Below, one piece after another: positions 17,278 to 26,262 of a DNA stretch of 64,000 nucleotides (position 1 is its first letter; each line of letters begins with the position of its first letter). The DNA comes from JAHRVQ01 sp963976815 (GTDB taxonomy: Bacteria; Pseudomonadota; Gammaproteobacteria; Pseudomonadales; Azotimanducaceae). A program made the position numbers and the translations under genes. A model generated the notes under the pieces. That model was not told the origin of the DNA. It worked only from the letters and a program-made list of their open reading frames with translations, and did not search any database. The stretch is taken from the NCBI GenBank assembly GCA_963976815.1, contig CAXBLU010000008.1, positions 201,570 through 265,569 on the forward strand. Reading direction: 5' to 3'.

Positions 17278-18429
17278 CTACGCGTGACGTGCTTCATGGT
17301 AGGCCCAGTCAAGCCAGGGTAGAAGGGCTGCAATATTTTCCGATTCGACGGTACCACCACCCCATATACGAAAACCTGCAGGGGCATCCCGGTAGGAACC
17401 AATGTCGTAACCGACGGATTCTTTTGCCAGTGCGCTAACAATCCCCTTCACCAAACTAGCCTTATTGTCATCGTCCAGGGACAGGAACCAATCGTCTTTT
17501 ATCCCAATACATATCGATGTTGAAGAACGGTTCTCAGGGTCAGCACAGAGAAAATCTGCCCAACTCGAGCGCTCAATCCAGTCGCTTATGATGGCTAAGT
17601 TCGTTTCACTACGTTGAATAAGGGCTGGTAGCCCGCCAATTGAATCGGCCCAATCCAGAGCATCCAACTGGTCCTCGACAGCCAACATAGAAGGGGTGTT
17701 GATTGTTGCACCGACAAAGATGTCTTCGATGAGCTTGCCGCCTTTGGTTAATCGAAAAATTTTCGGCAGCGGCCAGCTGGGGGTAAAGGATTCTAATCTC
17801 GCAACAGCTCTTGGAGAAAGCGCAATCATGCCCTGACCAGCTTCGCCGCCGAGAACTTTTTGCCAGGACCAGGTCACAACGTCGAGTTTGGTAAAGTCGA
17901 CATCCATGGCAAATACTGCAGAAGTGGCATCACAGAAGGTCAGGCCTTTGCGATCGGCTGGAATCCAACCTGCATTAGGGACCCGTACACCGGATGTTGT
18001 GCCATTCCAAGTGAAAATCACATCGCGGTCAAAATCTACTCTGGTCAGGTCCGGTAATTCACCATAGGGTGCAGAAATATCCCGAAGATCCTCTAGCTTT
18101 AACTGCTTTTGAATGTCGGTCCGCCAACCCTGACCAAAACTTTCCCAGGAGAGAACATCTATCCCACGCTCACCAAGCATCGTCCACATTGCCATTTCGA
18201 ATGCACCGGTATCGGAGCCCGGTACAATACCTAATCGATAATCTTCCGGGATGCCGAGCATGGCTTTGCTTCGATCAATCACTGCCTTTAGTTTGGCCTT
18301 TTCAGCACTGGCACGATGAGAGCGCCCAAGGCTTGATGTATCTAAAGCGGCCAGGGACCAACCCGGACGTTTAGTGGTAGGGCCGGAGGAAAAGCATGGG
18401 TTCGCCGGTTTATTGGTCGGTTTGTTCAT
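17278..18429 (-). CDS. serC: Phosphoserine aminotransferase, alphaproteobacterial/archaeal type
   Basis: PLP-dependent class V aminotransferase, second step of serine synthesis (3-phosphohydroxypyruvate to phosphoserine). The opening NPCFSSGPTTKRPGWS and SHRASAEKAKLKAVI are hallmarks of the SerC subtype of alphaproteobacteria and Methanosarcina; the PLP lysine lies in TWSWQKVLGGEAGQG. The frame extends upstream to 18510, but the extra 27 residues have no family counterpart, so I start at the Met just before NKPTNKPANPCF. The subtype differs from the usual gammaproteobacterial SerC, hinting at transfer. Confidence 0.85.
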   Translation of the reverse strand: MNKPTNKPANPCFSSGPTTKRPGWSLAALDTSSLGRSHRASAEKAKLKAVIDRSKAMLGIPEDYRLGIVPGSDTGAFEMAMWTMLGERGIDVLSWESFGQGWRTDIQKQLKLEDLRDISAPYGELPDLTRVDFDRDVIFTWNGTTSGVRVPNAGWIPADRKGLTFCDATSAVFAMDVDFTKLDVVTWSWQKVLGGEAGQGMIALSPRAVARLESFTPSWPLPKIFRLTKGGKLIEDIFVGATINTPSMLAVEDQLDALDWADSIGGLPALIQRSETNLAIISDWIERSSWADFLCADPENRSSTSICIGIKDDWFLSLDDDNKASLVKGIVSALAKESVGYDIGSYRDAPAGFRIWGGGTVESENIAALLPWLDWAYHEARHA

Positions 18430-18618
18430 AGGTTGCTCATAATCCATCAGGTCAGGAAAGCGACGTACATTACCCGAACTGCTAGCCAGTGACCAAGGAA
18501 TAAGATTCATCCCACGGATGGCTAAAACTCATGGAGAAATGCCTCTGTGTGGGCTCGCTTGCATCCATCGACTACCGTATATTCCAAATCTCATATCATT
18601 TCTGCCAGAGGGTGCCCA

Positions 18619-18960
18619 ATGACTGACACCTCGGGTTTCCAGATTCGTCTGGACCACATTAATTTACCCGCCAGGAAACCCGAATGGTTGGCGGAATGGT
18701 ACGCAGAAACATTTGGCTTTCAGGCTCAGAATGGCTTTGTGCTGGGCGCCGGTGCTGTGATCGTCTTTGAAATTGGCGAACCACTCATTCGACCAGGTAG
18801 GGTGCAGTTCGGGTTTCGTTGTACCTCAAAAGCTCAGGTTGTTGATTGGGCTGACAAGTTAGATGTAGTGTTAGAAAACGAGTCTGTTTATTGTGGTTTC
18901 AAAGCGACCGATCCCGAAGGGTATGTTTTTGAAGTCTATTGGGAATCCACTCCGGAGTAA
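18619..18960 (+). CDS. VOC/glyoxalase-fold protein
   Basis: 113-residue single VOC-domain protein (IRLDHINLPARKPEWLAEWYAETFGF; C-terminal DPEGYVFEVYWES). It probably binds a metal and acts as lyase, dioxygenase or resistance-type protein; the reaction is unknown. The ATG chosen has AGAGGGTG upstream; an upstream extension to 18547 lacks similarity. The next gene starts 10 bp downstream. Confidence 0.75.
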   Translation: MTDTSGFQIRLDHINLPARKPEWLAEWYAETFGFQAQNGFVLGAGAVIVFEIGEPLIRPGRVQFGFRCTSKAQVVDWADKLDVVLENESVYCGFKATDPEGYVFEVYWESTPE

Positions 18961-18970
18961 TGGCGTCAGC

Positions 18971-20185
18971 GTGAAAAAACAGATTCAAATTGCCGCGTTA
19001 ATGGCCACCGCTGCCATGTTTACGCTTGCCGGGTATGAATTTATCCGTTCAGCATCTACGGTCTTGTTTAAAACTGCCTACGGTGCAGAAAATCTCCCTC
19101 TAGTGATGGCAGCCATGCCCGTAGTGGTGTTTCTTGGTGTTGCACTCTACGGTCGAATTCTAACTGCCCTTGGGCCACGGCGGACGTTAGTCGTGACATC
19201 TCTGGGTTCTGCGTTGCTTATCTTTGGCTGTTATCTGTTGGTACTAAACGGCAACAAGACCGTGACGCCCGTGCTCTACCTCCTAAAAGAATTGTATATC
19301 GTACTGCTCATAGAGCAGTACTGGAGCTATATCAATTCAAACCTGACCTCCGACGGCGCAAAGAAACTAAATGGACCAATCACCGGTATAGCAGGGTTAG
19401 GCGGGGCAATTGGTGGCACGCTCGTCGGCATCACCGCAACAAGTTGGGGTACCGAGACCATGTTACTACTCGCGTCATTATCACTTATTCCAGCAGCGTT
19501 GGTTTCCAACTTTACCTATTTACGCTTCGGTGAGCCTGAGGCACCTCCTGGTGAGGTGAGATCAGGGCAGATGGGCTGGGGACTGTTTAAGGAAAACAAA
19601 ACCCTCGCTTATCTGCTTTCTATTGTCTTGATCTCCCAGGTGGTATCAGCGGTATTGGATCTCAAATTCCAGGGTCTATTATCCATGGAGTTTTCTGGCT
19701 CCCAGGATGAAGAGACGGCTTTTCAGGGCACCTTCTGGGGAACACTCAATACCAGCGTTCTAGTCCTTCAATTTATCCTTGTACCATTGTTGATGAGCTT
19801 CGTATCTCTTCGGTTGATTCATATCCTGATGCCGCTCATTCATCTGTCGGCGATTTCTGTTGCGGTCGTATCACCCTCGGTTCTAACGGTGGGCGTTGCC
19901 TTCTTCCTGTTCAAAGCCTTTGACTACTCATTATTCAGAGCTAGCAAGGAAGTCCTTTACGTACCCCTGAGTTTTGATGAGAGATACAGAGCAAAAGAAA
20001 TCATCGATGTGTTTGGATATCGAACAGGGAAGGGGGCATCTTCAGTGGGCATCGTGCTAATGCAAAAAGCCGGCGTGCTGATGGGCAGTTTGTATTTACC
20101 CATCGCGCTTATCGCAACCGCAGCCTGGCTTGCACTTATTTTTCCTCTCACGAGAACGGCAAAAGCGACAACCAACGACGACTAA
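18971..20185 (+). CDS. ATP/ADP-translocase-like (Npt/TLC family) membrane carrier
   Basis: 404-residue integral membrane protein with about 11-12 helices. Its pattern (GYEFIRSASTVLFKTAYGAENLP near the N-terminus, KELYIVLLIEQYWSYINSN ~115, FKAFDYSLFRASKEVLYVPL ~325) resembles the MFS-related nucleotide-transporter family known from Chlamydia and Rickettsia (COG3202) and its free-living relatives. GTG at 18971 is the likely start, with GGAG upstream. The cargo in free-living bacteria is unknown; nucleotide exchange should not be assumed. Confidence 0.7.
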   Translation: MKKQIQIAALMATAAMFTLAGYEFIRSASTVLFKTAYGAENLPLVMAAMPVVVFLGVALYGRILTALGPRRTLVVTSLGSALLIFGCYLLVLNGNKTVTPVLYLLKELYIVLLIEQYWSYINSNLTSDGAKKLNGPITGIAGLGGAIGGTLVGITATSWGTETMLLLASLSLIPAALVSNFTYLRFGEPEAPPGEVRSGQMGWGLFKENKTLAYLLSIVLISQVVSAVLDLKFQGLLSMEFSGSQDEETAFQGTFWGTLNTSVLVLQFILVPLLMSFVSLRLIHILMPLIHLSAISVAVVSPSVLTVGVAFFLFKAFDYSLFRASKEVLYVPLSFDERYRAKEIIDVFGYRTGKGASSVGIVLMQKAGVLMGSLYLPIALIATAAWLALIFPLTRTAKATTNDD

Positions 20186-20220
20186 TAGATTAACTTCATC
20201 TGGTTTATTACAGGGGCCAG

Positions 20221-20262
20221 GAGAAGGAGAGCGAGAACGAGAACGAGAACGAGAATGAGAAA
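20221..20262 (+). repeat. GAGAAN hexamer tract over a ribosome binding site
   Basis: Seven consecutive hexamers read GAGAAG, GAGAGC, GAGAAC x3, GAGAAT, GAGAAA. The tract ends 5 bp before the ATG of the acetyltransferase gene, so the only Shine-Dalgarno-like sequences for that gene lie inside the repeat. Confidence 0.9.
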
Positions 20263-20267
20263 GCGCC

Positions 20268-20762
20268 ATGCTAAAACCCAAGACATCCCACAGCGAACTG
20301 GAGATTCAGCAATTACTCGTGGCTGATGCCCCCCTGGTCCTCGATGTCTGGCAACAGGCTAAGGGTAAGGAGTACGGCATTACTTTCCTAGAAAATGAGC
20401 TGGCACAACAGACCAATTGCCACCATTACGGGGCCTTTACAAAGGGTGGACAAGATCATAGTAAGGCCCTGAGAAAAGTACAGGGGTTGATTACTCTTGG
20501 TTGGATTGGCCGCTATGGAAAGACTGTAGGGCTCTACGTCGCCCCGGATTGTCGTCGTCAGGGTATCGCCAGTTTACTTCTCCAGCATTTACTCGACGCC
20601 GGCCGAACACTGAATCTTGTTCAGATTAATCTTGATGTCCTGGACAATAATATCGCCGCAATCAAGCTATATCGCCGATTTGGATTTCGACCTACAGAAT
20701 CCGAGACTCTCCCTACTCAAAATACCTATCACCAGAGAAGCTTTTTCATCTCTCTTATATAG
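20268..20762 (+). CDS. GNAT N-acetyltransferase, RimI-like
   Basis: 164-residue GNAT enzyme: acetyl-CoA motif VAPDCRRQGIASLLLQHLL (~102-120) followed by INLDVLDNNIAAIKLYRRFGF (~123-143). The pattern resembles RimI and related small-molecule or protein acetyltransferases; substrate unknown. Its translation start is immediately downstream of the hexamer tract. Confidence 0.82.
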   Translation: MLKPKTSHSELEIQQLLVADAPLVLDVWQQAKGKEYGITFLENELAQQTNCHHYGAFTKGGQDHSKALRKVQGLITLGWIGRYGKTVGLYVAPDCRRQGIASLLLQHLLDAGRTLNLVQINLDVLDNNIAAIKLYRRFGFRPTESETLPTQNTYHQRSFFISLI

Positions 20763-20820
20763 CGATCGGATTCTGCTCCAGCTTGTATCAATACTGTTTT
20801 TGGCAGGTTAGATTGGCAAT

Positions 20821-21648
20821 ATGACAAAAGCTCCAAGACCCCATTCACTGTACGACTTTCGTATGGAAGGTGTGCAATATGAGATTGTTACCCTGGCCCC
20901 TGGCGAGAGGATCGTTCGCAAAGCATTGGTTGCGGGTTATTTCTATCATGTGATATCCGGTTCTGTCATTGGTACATCAGAACACCAGGAGTCGGTTTCC
21001 ATTGGTACTCGAGATACGATTACTCTGGGTGGGTTTATGGCCCACGAAATCGTCAATAGCTCATATATGCCTGCTGAATTGTTAATCGGCGCTGAGCCCT
21101 ATGAGGTCCTGTCCTGGCTTAAGCCTGCACCAATCGTCAATGTCTTCAAGGCGAGTAGTAAAAACCCTTTCCAAAAACGTCTGCTACTTGCCATTGATCT
21201 CGTCATCGAGGAAATCTCAAATCCAGAAATACCTCCGGACCAACCAACCCTGGAGCGAACCGCAGAGCTAATTATTTTTTACTTTTTTCGCATGACGAAT
21301 CCTATTGATGGCCAATTGGATCCCTTTCCTAGTGACCCAAGGATTATGGCTTCAATCGAGGCGATTAATGCGGATCCTGCCCGGAACTGGACGGTCGGAC
21401 AGCTGGCAGACATCGCTCATATGTCCCGCTCTGCATTTTCCGATCGATTTCATGCGCTCGTGGGAGACTCGCCTATTCGTACCCTCGCGACGATTCGACT
21501 AAAGGTCGCTGCGCGTAAAATGCTGGATGGGCAATCAATAGAAAGTGCCGCTCACCTATCGGGCTATGGCTCTGAAGAGGCTTTTAATAGAGCTTTTAAG
21601 CGCCAATTCAACGTTTCTCCCGGTCGCTGGCTAAGAAATCTAAACTAA
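20821..21648 (+). CDS. AraC-family transcriptional regulator
   Basis: 275-residue regulator with an N-terminal cupin sensory domain (~1-100, AraC cupin type) and a C-terminal double helix-turn-helix (~175-272: WTVGQLADIAHMSRSAFSDRFHALVGDSP and SIESAAHLSGYGSEEAFNRAFKRQFNVSPGRWLR). It lies directly upstream of and co-oriented with the aromatic dioxygenase genes, so it is the obvious candidate to control them. Confidence 0.88.
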   Translation: MTKAPRPHSLYDFRMEGVQYEIVTLAPGERIVRKALVAGYFYHVISGSVIGTSEHQESVSIGTRDTITLGGFMAHEIVNSSYMPAELLIGAEPYEVLSWLKPAPIVNVFKASSKNPFQKRLLLAIDLVIEEISNPEIPPDQPTLERTAELIIFYFFRMTNPIDGQLDPFPSDPRIMASIEAINADPARNWTVGQLADIAHMSRSAFSDRFHALVGDSPIRTLATIRLKVAARKMLDGQSIESAAHLSGYGSEEAFNRAFKRQFNVSPGRWLRNLN

Positions 21649-21760
21649 GGCTTCTGGACGATTGATCAATTTTTTAGCACACCCGCTCATAGGGATTTAG
21701 TGTCTTGCTGGGTATGATTCTGTTGTCGCTACCAACCAATACAAAAATGAGGGGCACAGG

Positions 21761-22639
21761 ATGACTCCCACTTCAGTTTCTGAACTGGCTTATATTGAAC
21801 TTGGTGTATCAAACCTGTCCGACTGGCAACGTTATGCCACGGAGGTACTAGGGCTGGCCGTAGAAGTGAAAGATCAATCACTGCTACTTAAGATGGATCA
21901 AGCAATCTGGCGCATAAAAGTTGTAGAAACCGGTGAGGATGATATCCGTTGCGCCGGATTTGAAGTCAATGATCAGCAATCTATACAAGCTATCACTAAA
22001 CAGTTAGCGGGTATTGGATACACGGTTAGTGAGGCCAGCGCGGTTGAGAAAGCCGCGAGAGGTGTTGATACCCTGGTGAGCTGTGAAGATCCCTTTGGTA
22101 TGCGTATTGAACTGTTTAGCGGCGACCGCAGCACTGAGCTTCCTTTTATTTCGCCCCGTGATGTCAAAGGCTTTATTACGGGTGATCAGGGTCTGGGGCA
22201 TATTGTTTTGTTTGTTGCAGACGAACAGGCAGCGGTTGATTTTTATCAAAAGGGCCTGGGCTTTCGGCTATCGGATCACATCACCATGGGCCCAGAAGGG
22301 CATCAGATTAATCTGACGTTCTTACATTGTAATGCGCGTCATCACTCCCTCGCACTGGCGCCAGTACCAATACCCAAAAAACTCAATCACATCATGTTAG
22401 AGGTCACGACGCTTGATGATGTCGGTTTTGGACTAGATCGGGCGAACGCAGAGTCGACGCCAATATCATCCTCCATCGGTTGCCATACCAATGACAAGAT
22501 GGTCAGTTTTTATATGAAAACCCCTTCAGGTTTCGATATCGAATATGGTTTTGGCGGGATTGAGATTGATGATGATACCTGGCAAACGACAACCTATGAC
22601 AAACCCAGCATATGGGGCCATAAAGGCAACCTTAACTAA
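21761..22639 (+). CDS. Extradiol ring-cleavage dioxygenase, BphC type
   Basis: Type I extradiol dioxygenase (292 residues, two VOC modules) cleaving a catechol next to one hydroxyl. The iron ligands are visible: His in GLGHIVLF (~147), His in KLNHIMLEV (~210) and Glu in FDIEYGFGG (~260). Length matches 2,3-dihydroxybiphenyl 1,2-dioxygenases. First enzyme gene after the AraC regulator, 46 bp before the Rieske oxygenase gene. The true substrate could be any bicyclic or substituted catechol. Confidence 0.88.
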   Translation: MTPTSVSELAYIELGVSNLSDWQRYATEVLGLAVEVKDQSLLLKMDQAIWRIKVVETGEDDIRCAGFEVNDQQSIQAITKQLAGIGYTVSEASAVEKAARGVDTLVSCEDPFGMRIELFSGDRSTELPFISPRDVKGFITGDQGLGHIVLFVADEQAAVDFYQKGLGFRLSDHITMGPEGHQINLTFLHCNARHHSLALAPVPIPKKLNHIMLEVTTLDDVGFGLDRANAESTPISSSIGCHTNDKMVSFYMKTPSGFDIEYGFGGIEIDDDTWQTTTYDKPSIWGHKGNLN

Positions 22640-22685
22640 GCTATCGGTCAAAAATAGATAAAATAATAAACTCAAGGAGATCAGC

Positions 22686-24041
22686 GTGTCGGAAGCCATC
22701 ATTACGAGTGACCGTTTAAGTCTCGACCTTGATACCTGTTACGACCCCATAACCGGCGTGTTAGACAGACGTATCTTTACTGATGAAGCGATTTATCAAG
22801 AAGAACTAAAGCGTATTTTTGGCCGTGGCTGGAATTTTATTTGCCATGATTCCCAGATCCCTGATGCAGGTAATTTTTTTACCAACTATATCGGTGAAGA
22901 TGCAGTGATTGCGGTTCGAGATCGAACCGGAAAGGTGAATGTCCACTTGAACTCATGTCCCCATCGCGGCAATACAGTTTGCCGGGCGGAATTGGGTACA
23001 ACAAAAAGTTTCTTTTGTTCTTACCACGGTTGGAATTTTGATTTAGACGGCTCACTAATTGCGGCGCCCAATGAGGAGGCTTTTTACAAAGGTGATCTGG
23101 ATAAAACAGCGTGGGGGCTAGAATCGGCGGCCAAAGTTGAAAACTATAAAGGTTTTATCTTTGCCACCCTGGATCCCGCGGCACCACCACTTACAGACTA
23201 TTTAGGTTGGGTGGGCAAACTCGGAATCGACATGATGCTGGTTGATGGTCCTGTCCGATTCTTAGATGGTATTCATAAGAATCGACTTAAGTGTAATTGG
23301 AAGTTTGCGGTCGATAATTTATATGACTGGTATCACGTTAAAGTTTCCCACGGCACTGCTTTTAAAGTAGGCCTTGTCACGGAAGAAGCCATGGCACCGA
23401 ACGATCAGATGGTCATCCTTGGGGAGTATGGTCACGGCATAGGTGGTCCAGGCTTAACTCATGAGCGACAGGCAGAATATGACCAACGTCTGGCTTCCGG
23501 AGAAGGGGATCCACAATGGTACGATTTGAGTGCCAGTCATCGTACTGACCCCAGGGTTCGCGAAATGCTTGGGCCAGTCGGTTTCAGATCCTATGGTCAC
23601 CCCAATATCTTCCCCAATTTATGGATAACCCAAACAAGGCAAATGTGCTTGCGTATACCAAGAGGTCCTTTTGAAACTGAAATCTGGTGGTTTAACTATC
23701 TACCGGAGGATTTACCAGAGGCCAATGCCCAACAGACCATCTTCGGCCACAATCATATTTTTGGTCCCGCAGGATTTCTAGAACAGGACGATGGTGAAAA
23801 CTGGAGCCATTCCACACGGGGAGCCCGGGGGACCCAATCCAAGAAACGACCCTTAAACTTTTCCATGGGACTTGGACACGACACCGTAAGTAAAGATTCT
23901 TCAGGACAAAGTGGCATTGAGGCGGTGGTCAATGAACATGGTCAACGTTGGACCTATCAATCCTGGAAGGAATGGATGCAAGCCGACTCCTGGCAGGAAC
24001 TGATGGAGAACCACTCAACGCCACCGGAAGGAAATGTGTAA
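22686..24041 (+). CDS. Aromatic-ring-hydroxylating dioxygenase, alpha subunit
   Basis: Rieske non-heme iron oxygenase large subunit (451 residues). The [2Fe-2S] ligands are CPHRG and CSYHGW (~96 and ~116); the mononuclear iron ligands are in DNLYDWYHVKVSHGTAF (Asp and two His, ~211-227). It inserts O2 into an aromatic ring to give a cis-dihydrodiol. GTG start with AAGGAG upstream. The stop overlaps the beta-subunit start (TAATG). No ferredoxin or reductase gene is nearby, so electrons must come from elsewhere. Confidence 0.92.
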   Translation: MSEAIITSDRLSLDLDTCYDPITGVLDRRIFTDEAIYQEELKRIFGRGWNFICHDSQIPDAGNFFTNYIGEDAVIAVRDRTGKVNVHLNSCPHRGNTVCRAELGTTKSFFCSYHGWNFDLDGSLIAAPNEEAFYKGDLDKTAWGLESAAKVENYKGFIFATLDPAAPPLTDYLGWVGKLGIDMMLVDGPVRFLDGIHKNRLKCNWKFAVDNLYDWYHVKVSHGTAFKVGLVTEEAMAPNDQMVILGEYGHGIGGPGLTHERQAEYDQRLASGEGDPQWYDLSASHRTDPRVREMLGPVGFRSYGHPNIFPNLWITQTRQMCLRIPRGPFETEIWWFNYLPEDLPEANAQQTIFGHNHIFGPAGFLEQDDGENWSHSTRGARGTQSKKRPLNFSMGLGHDTVSKDSSGQSGIEAVVNEHGQRWTYQSWKEWMQADSWQELMENHSTPPEGNV

Positions 24042-24574
24042 TGGGTGGCTATCAAGACTTATCTATACAAGAACGTATGACGTTATCATTTGAGGCTGAG
24101 CAGTTTCTGTATCAAGAAGCCGCTCTGTTGGATGACCGCCGCTTTGACGATTGGTTGGGATTGTTGACGGAAGACATTCATTACTGGATGCCGATTCGCC
24201 GAACAACACAGGCTAAAGAAGTACATTTGGAATTTACAAAACCTGGTGGCATGGCCTTTTTTGATGATGACCTGGGGACCCTGACCCTGAGAGTCAAGCG
24301 ATTATCAGTTGGACGCGCTTGGGCGGAAGACCCACCTTCACGAACTCGTTATCTTATTACCAACGTGCAGGTGTCCAAAGTGGAAGGTGATGAGATTACG
24401 GTGAAGTGCAACTTCCAACTTTATCGTACCCGCTTAAACAGCGAAGAAGATAGTTGGATTGGCCGACGCGAGGATGTATTACGCCGCATTGATGGGGAAC
24501 TCAAACTAGCAAGGCGGCATATTTTTTTGGAACAGACCGTCATTCTTTCACAAAACCTGAGCAGCATTTTCTAA
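24041..24574 (+). CDS. Aromatic-ring-hydroxylating dioxygenase, beta subunit
   Basis: Small structural subunit (177 residues, SnoaL/cone fold) of the Rieske dioxygenase; typical motifs are FLYQEAALLDDRRFDDWLGLLTEDIHYWMPI (~20-50) and the C-terminal RRHIFLEQTVI. The ATG overlapping the alpha-subunit stop is preferred over a longer in-frame start at 23948. One base separates it from the dihydrodiol dehydrogenase gene. Confidence 0.9.
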   Translation: MGGYQDLSIQERMTLSFEAEQFLYQEAALLDDRRFDDWLGLLTEDIHYWMPIRRTTQAKEVHLEFTKPGGMAFFDDDLGTLTLRVKRLSVGRAWAEDPPSRTRYLITNVQVSKVEGDEITVKCNFQLYRTRLNSEEDSWIGRREDVLRRIDGELKLARRHIFLEQTVILSQNLSSIF

Positions 24575-24575
24575 T

Positions 24576-25400
24576 ATGAGACTCGAAAAACAGACAGTAA
24601 TAATTACCGGGGGTGCCTCGGGCCTGGGTGCTGCAATCGTAAAACGCTTTATTGCTGAGGGTGCGAACATTGGGGTGCTCGATCGTTCAGAGGAGGGCTG
24701 TGAAACACTCCGCAATGAATACGGCGGCAAGATAGTTTGCGTAGCAGGTGACGTTAGACGGTTTGATGATAACAACAAGATAGTCACGGAATGCATTAAC
24801 AGGTTTGGCAAGCTCGACTGCGTGATTGGCAACGCCGGTATCTGGGACTACAACATCACCCTCGCTGATATGCCTGCAGATAAGTTACAGGCATCCTTTC
24901 AGGAGCTGTTTGAGATTAATGTACTGGGTTACATGATGTTGTCAAAGGCAGCACTTAAACCATTGGTAGAGACCCGTGGCTCTATGATCTTTACGGCATC
25001 CAATGCAGCATTTTGGCCTAGCGGTGGGGGTATGCTTTATACGGCAACAAAACACGCGGTAGCCGGCATGATCAAGCAACTGGCCTTTGAGCTCGCACCC
25101 CACATTCGTGTGAATGGTGTTGCCCCTGGCGCAATATCTACCCAACTTAAGGGCCCCGAAAGTCTCGGCATGGGGAATGCAAATTTTCCCGGCGCGCAAA
25201 TGACCGCTAGTGCAAATGACTTCGTTCCCATTGGTCAAATGCCAACGCCAGCAGAATACGCAGGCGCCTATGTGTTTTTTGCCTCAAGGGAAGATAACGT
25301 CCCATCAACCGGGGCAATCCTAAATCATGATGGTGGTTTCGGTATCCGTGGGCTTGGCCCCATTCCACGCGGTGGCGACGACCTCCTCAGTAAAATTTAA
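24576..25400 (+). CDS. cis-dihydrodiol dehydrogenase, BphB-like SDR
   Basis: 274-residue SDR with TGGASGLGAA (~12), the BphB-type GNAGIWDY segment (~89), and active-site Ser plus YTATKHAV (~155-162). It oxidises the cis-dihydrodiol made by the Rieske enzyme to a catechol with NAD+, linking it to the extradiol dioxygenase upstream. Position immediately after the beta subunit supports the role. Confidence 0.85.
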   Translation: MRLEKQTVIITGGASGLGAAIVKRFIAEGANIGVLDRSEEGCETLRNEYGGKIVCVAGDVRRFDDNNKIVTECINRFGKLDCVIGNAGIWDYNITLADMPADKLQASFQELFEINVLGYMMLSKAALKPLVETRGSMIFTASNAAFWPSGGGMLYTATKHAVAGMIKQLAFELAPHIRVNGVAPGAISTQLKGPESLGMGNANFPGAQMTASANDFVPIGQMPTPAEYAGAYVFFASREDNVPSTGAILNHDGGFGIRGLGPIPRGGDDLLSKI

Positions 25401-25482
25401 GCCGGTTGTTTTCTATTCAAACGGCTCCGTTATGCCAGCTGTTTAAGGGTTAAACAAATATTTAGATAATTGTGAGAGCACT

Positions 25483-26262
25483 ATGGATTTAGGAATTAAA
25501 GGTAAAACTGCAATGGTGTGTGGCGGTAGTTCCGGTCTCGGAAAAGCGATTGCCAGTGCACTTTCCCATGAAGGCGTTCAGGTTCTTATCGTTGCCCGAG
25601 ACGAGGCAAAGTTGAAACTTTGTGCAGGTGAGATTAGCACTAGTAGTGGCATTGCCGTTGAATATCTATCGATTGATCTTGCTACACAGGATGGCCGCGA
25701 ACAATTGCTAGGAAAGTGCTCGAACATTGATATTCTTGTGAACAACTCAGGAGGTCCTCCGGTCGGAGATTATCGTTCTCTAACACGAGACGATTGGATC
25801 GCAGCGCTCGACGCTAACATGCTCGGTGCTATCGAACTGATCAATGCATCATTACCGGGCATGATCGAACGAGAATTTGGCCGCATCTTGAATGTGACCA
25901 GTCATATGGTCAAAGCCCCCATTGCACTATTAAGTTTGTCTAACGGAGCGCGAGCGGGATTGACGGGTTACGTCGGTGGAGTTGCGCGAGACGTGGCTGC
26001 CCACAATGTGACCATGAATAATCTACTACCTGGGCAATTTGAAACCGAACGATTGCGCTCTAACCACAAAAAGTTTGCAGGGAATATGAAGGTATCGATC
26101 GAAGATTTCCAAGAAAAATCCAAACGCAATATTCCAGCGGGTCGTTTTGGTCGTCCAGAAGAATTCGGGGATTACGCTGCTTTCTTATGCGGGGTGAACA
26201 GTGGGTTTGTCACTGGTCAGAATATTATGCTGGATGGCGGACAGTATCCCGGGCTCACCTAG
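25483..26262 (+). CDS. Divergent SDR lacking the canonical YxxxK
   Basis: 259-residue SDR with normal cofactor motif CGGSSGLGKA (~13) and NNSGGPP (~87) in place of NNAG. The catalytic Ser is in NVTSHMVK, but the YxxxK motif reads SNGAR (SLSNGARAGLTGYV, ~151-164), so both Tyr and Lys are replaced. A known FabG-like side group has a similar LSNxAR signature. Its activity is uncertain. The 3' end overlaps the convergent cNMP gene by 4 bp. Confidence 0.8.
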   Translation: MDLGIKGKTAMVCGGSSGLGKAIASALSHEGVQVLIVARDEAKLKLCAGEISTSSGIAVEYLSIDLATQDGREQLLGKCSNIDILVNNSGGPPVGDYRSLTRDDWIAALDANMLGAIELINASLPGMIEREFGRILNVTSHMVKAPIALLSLSNGARAGLTGYVGGVARDVAAHNVTMNNLLPGQFETERLRSNHKKFAGNMKVSIEDFQEKSKRNIPAGRFGRPEEFGDYAAFLCGVNSGFVTGQNIMLDGGQYPGLT

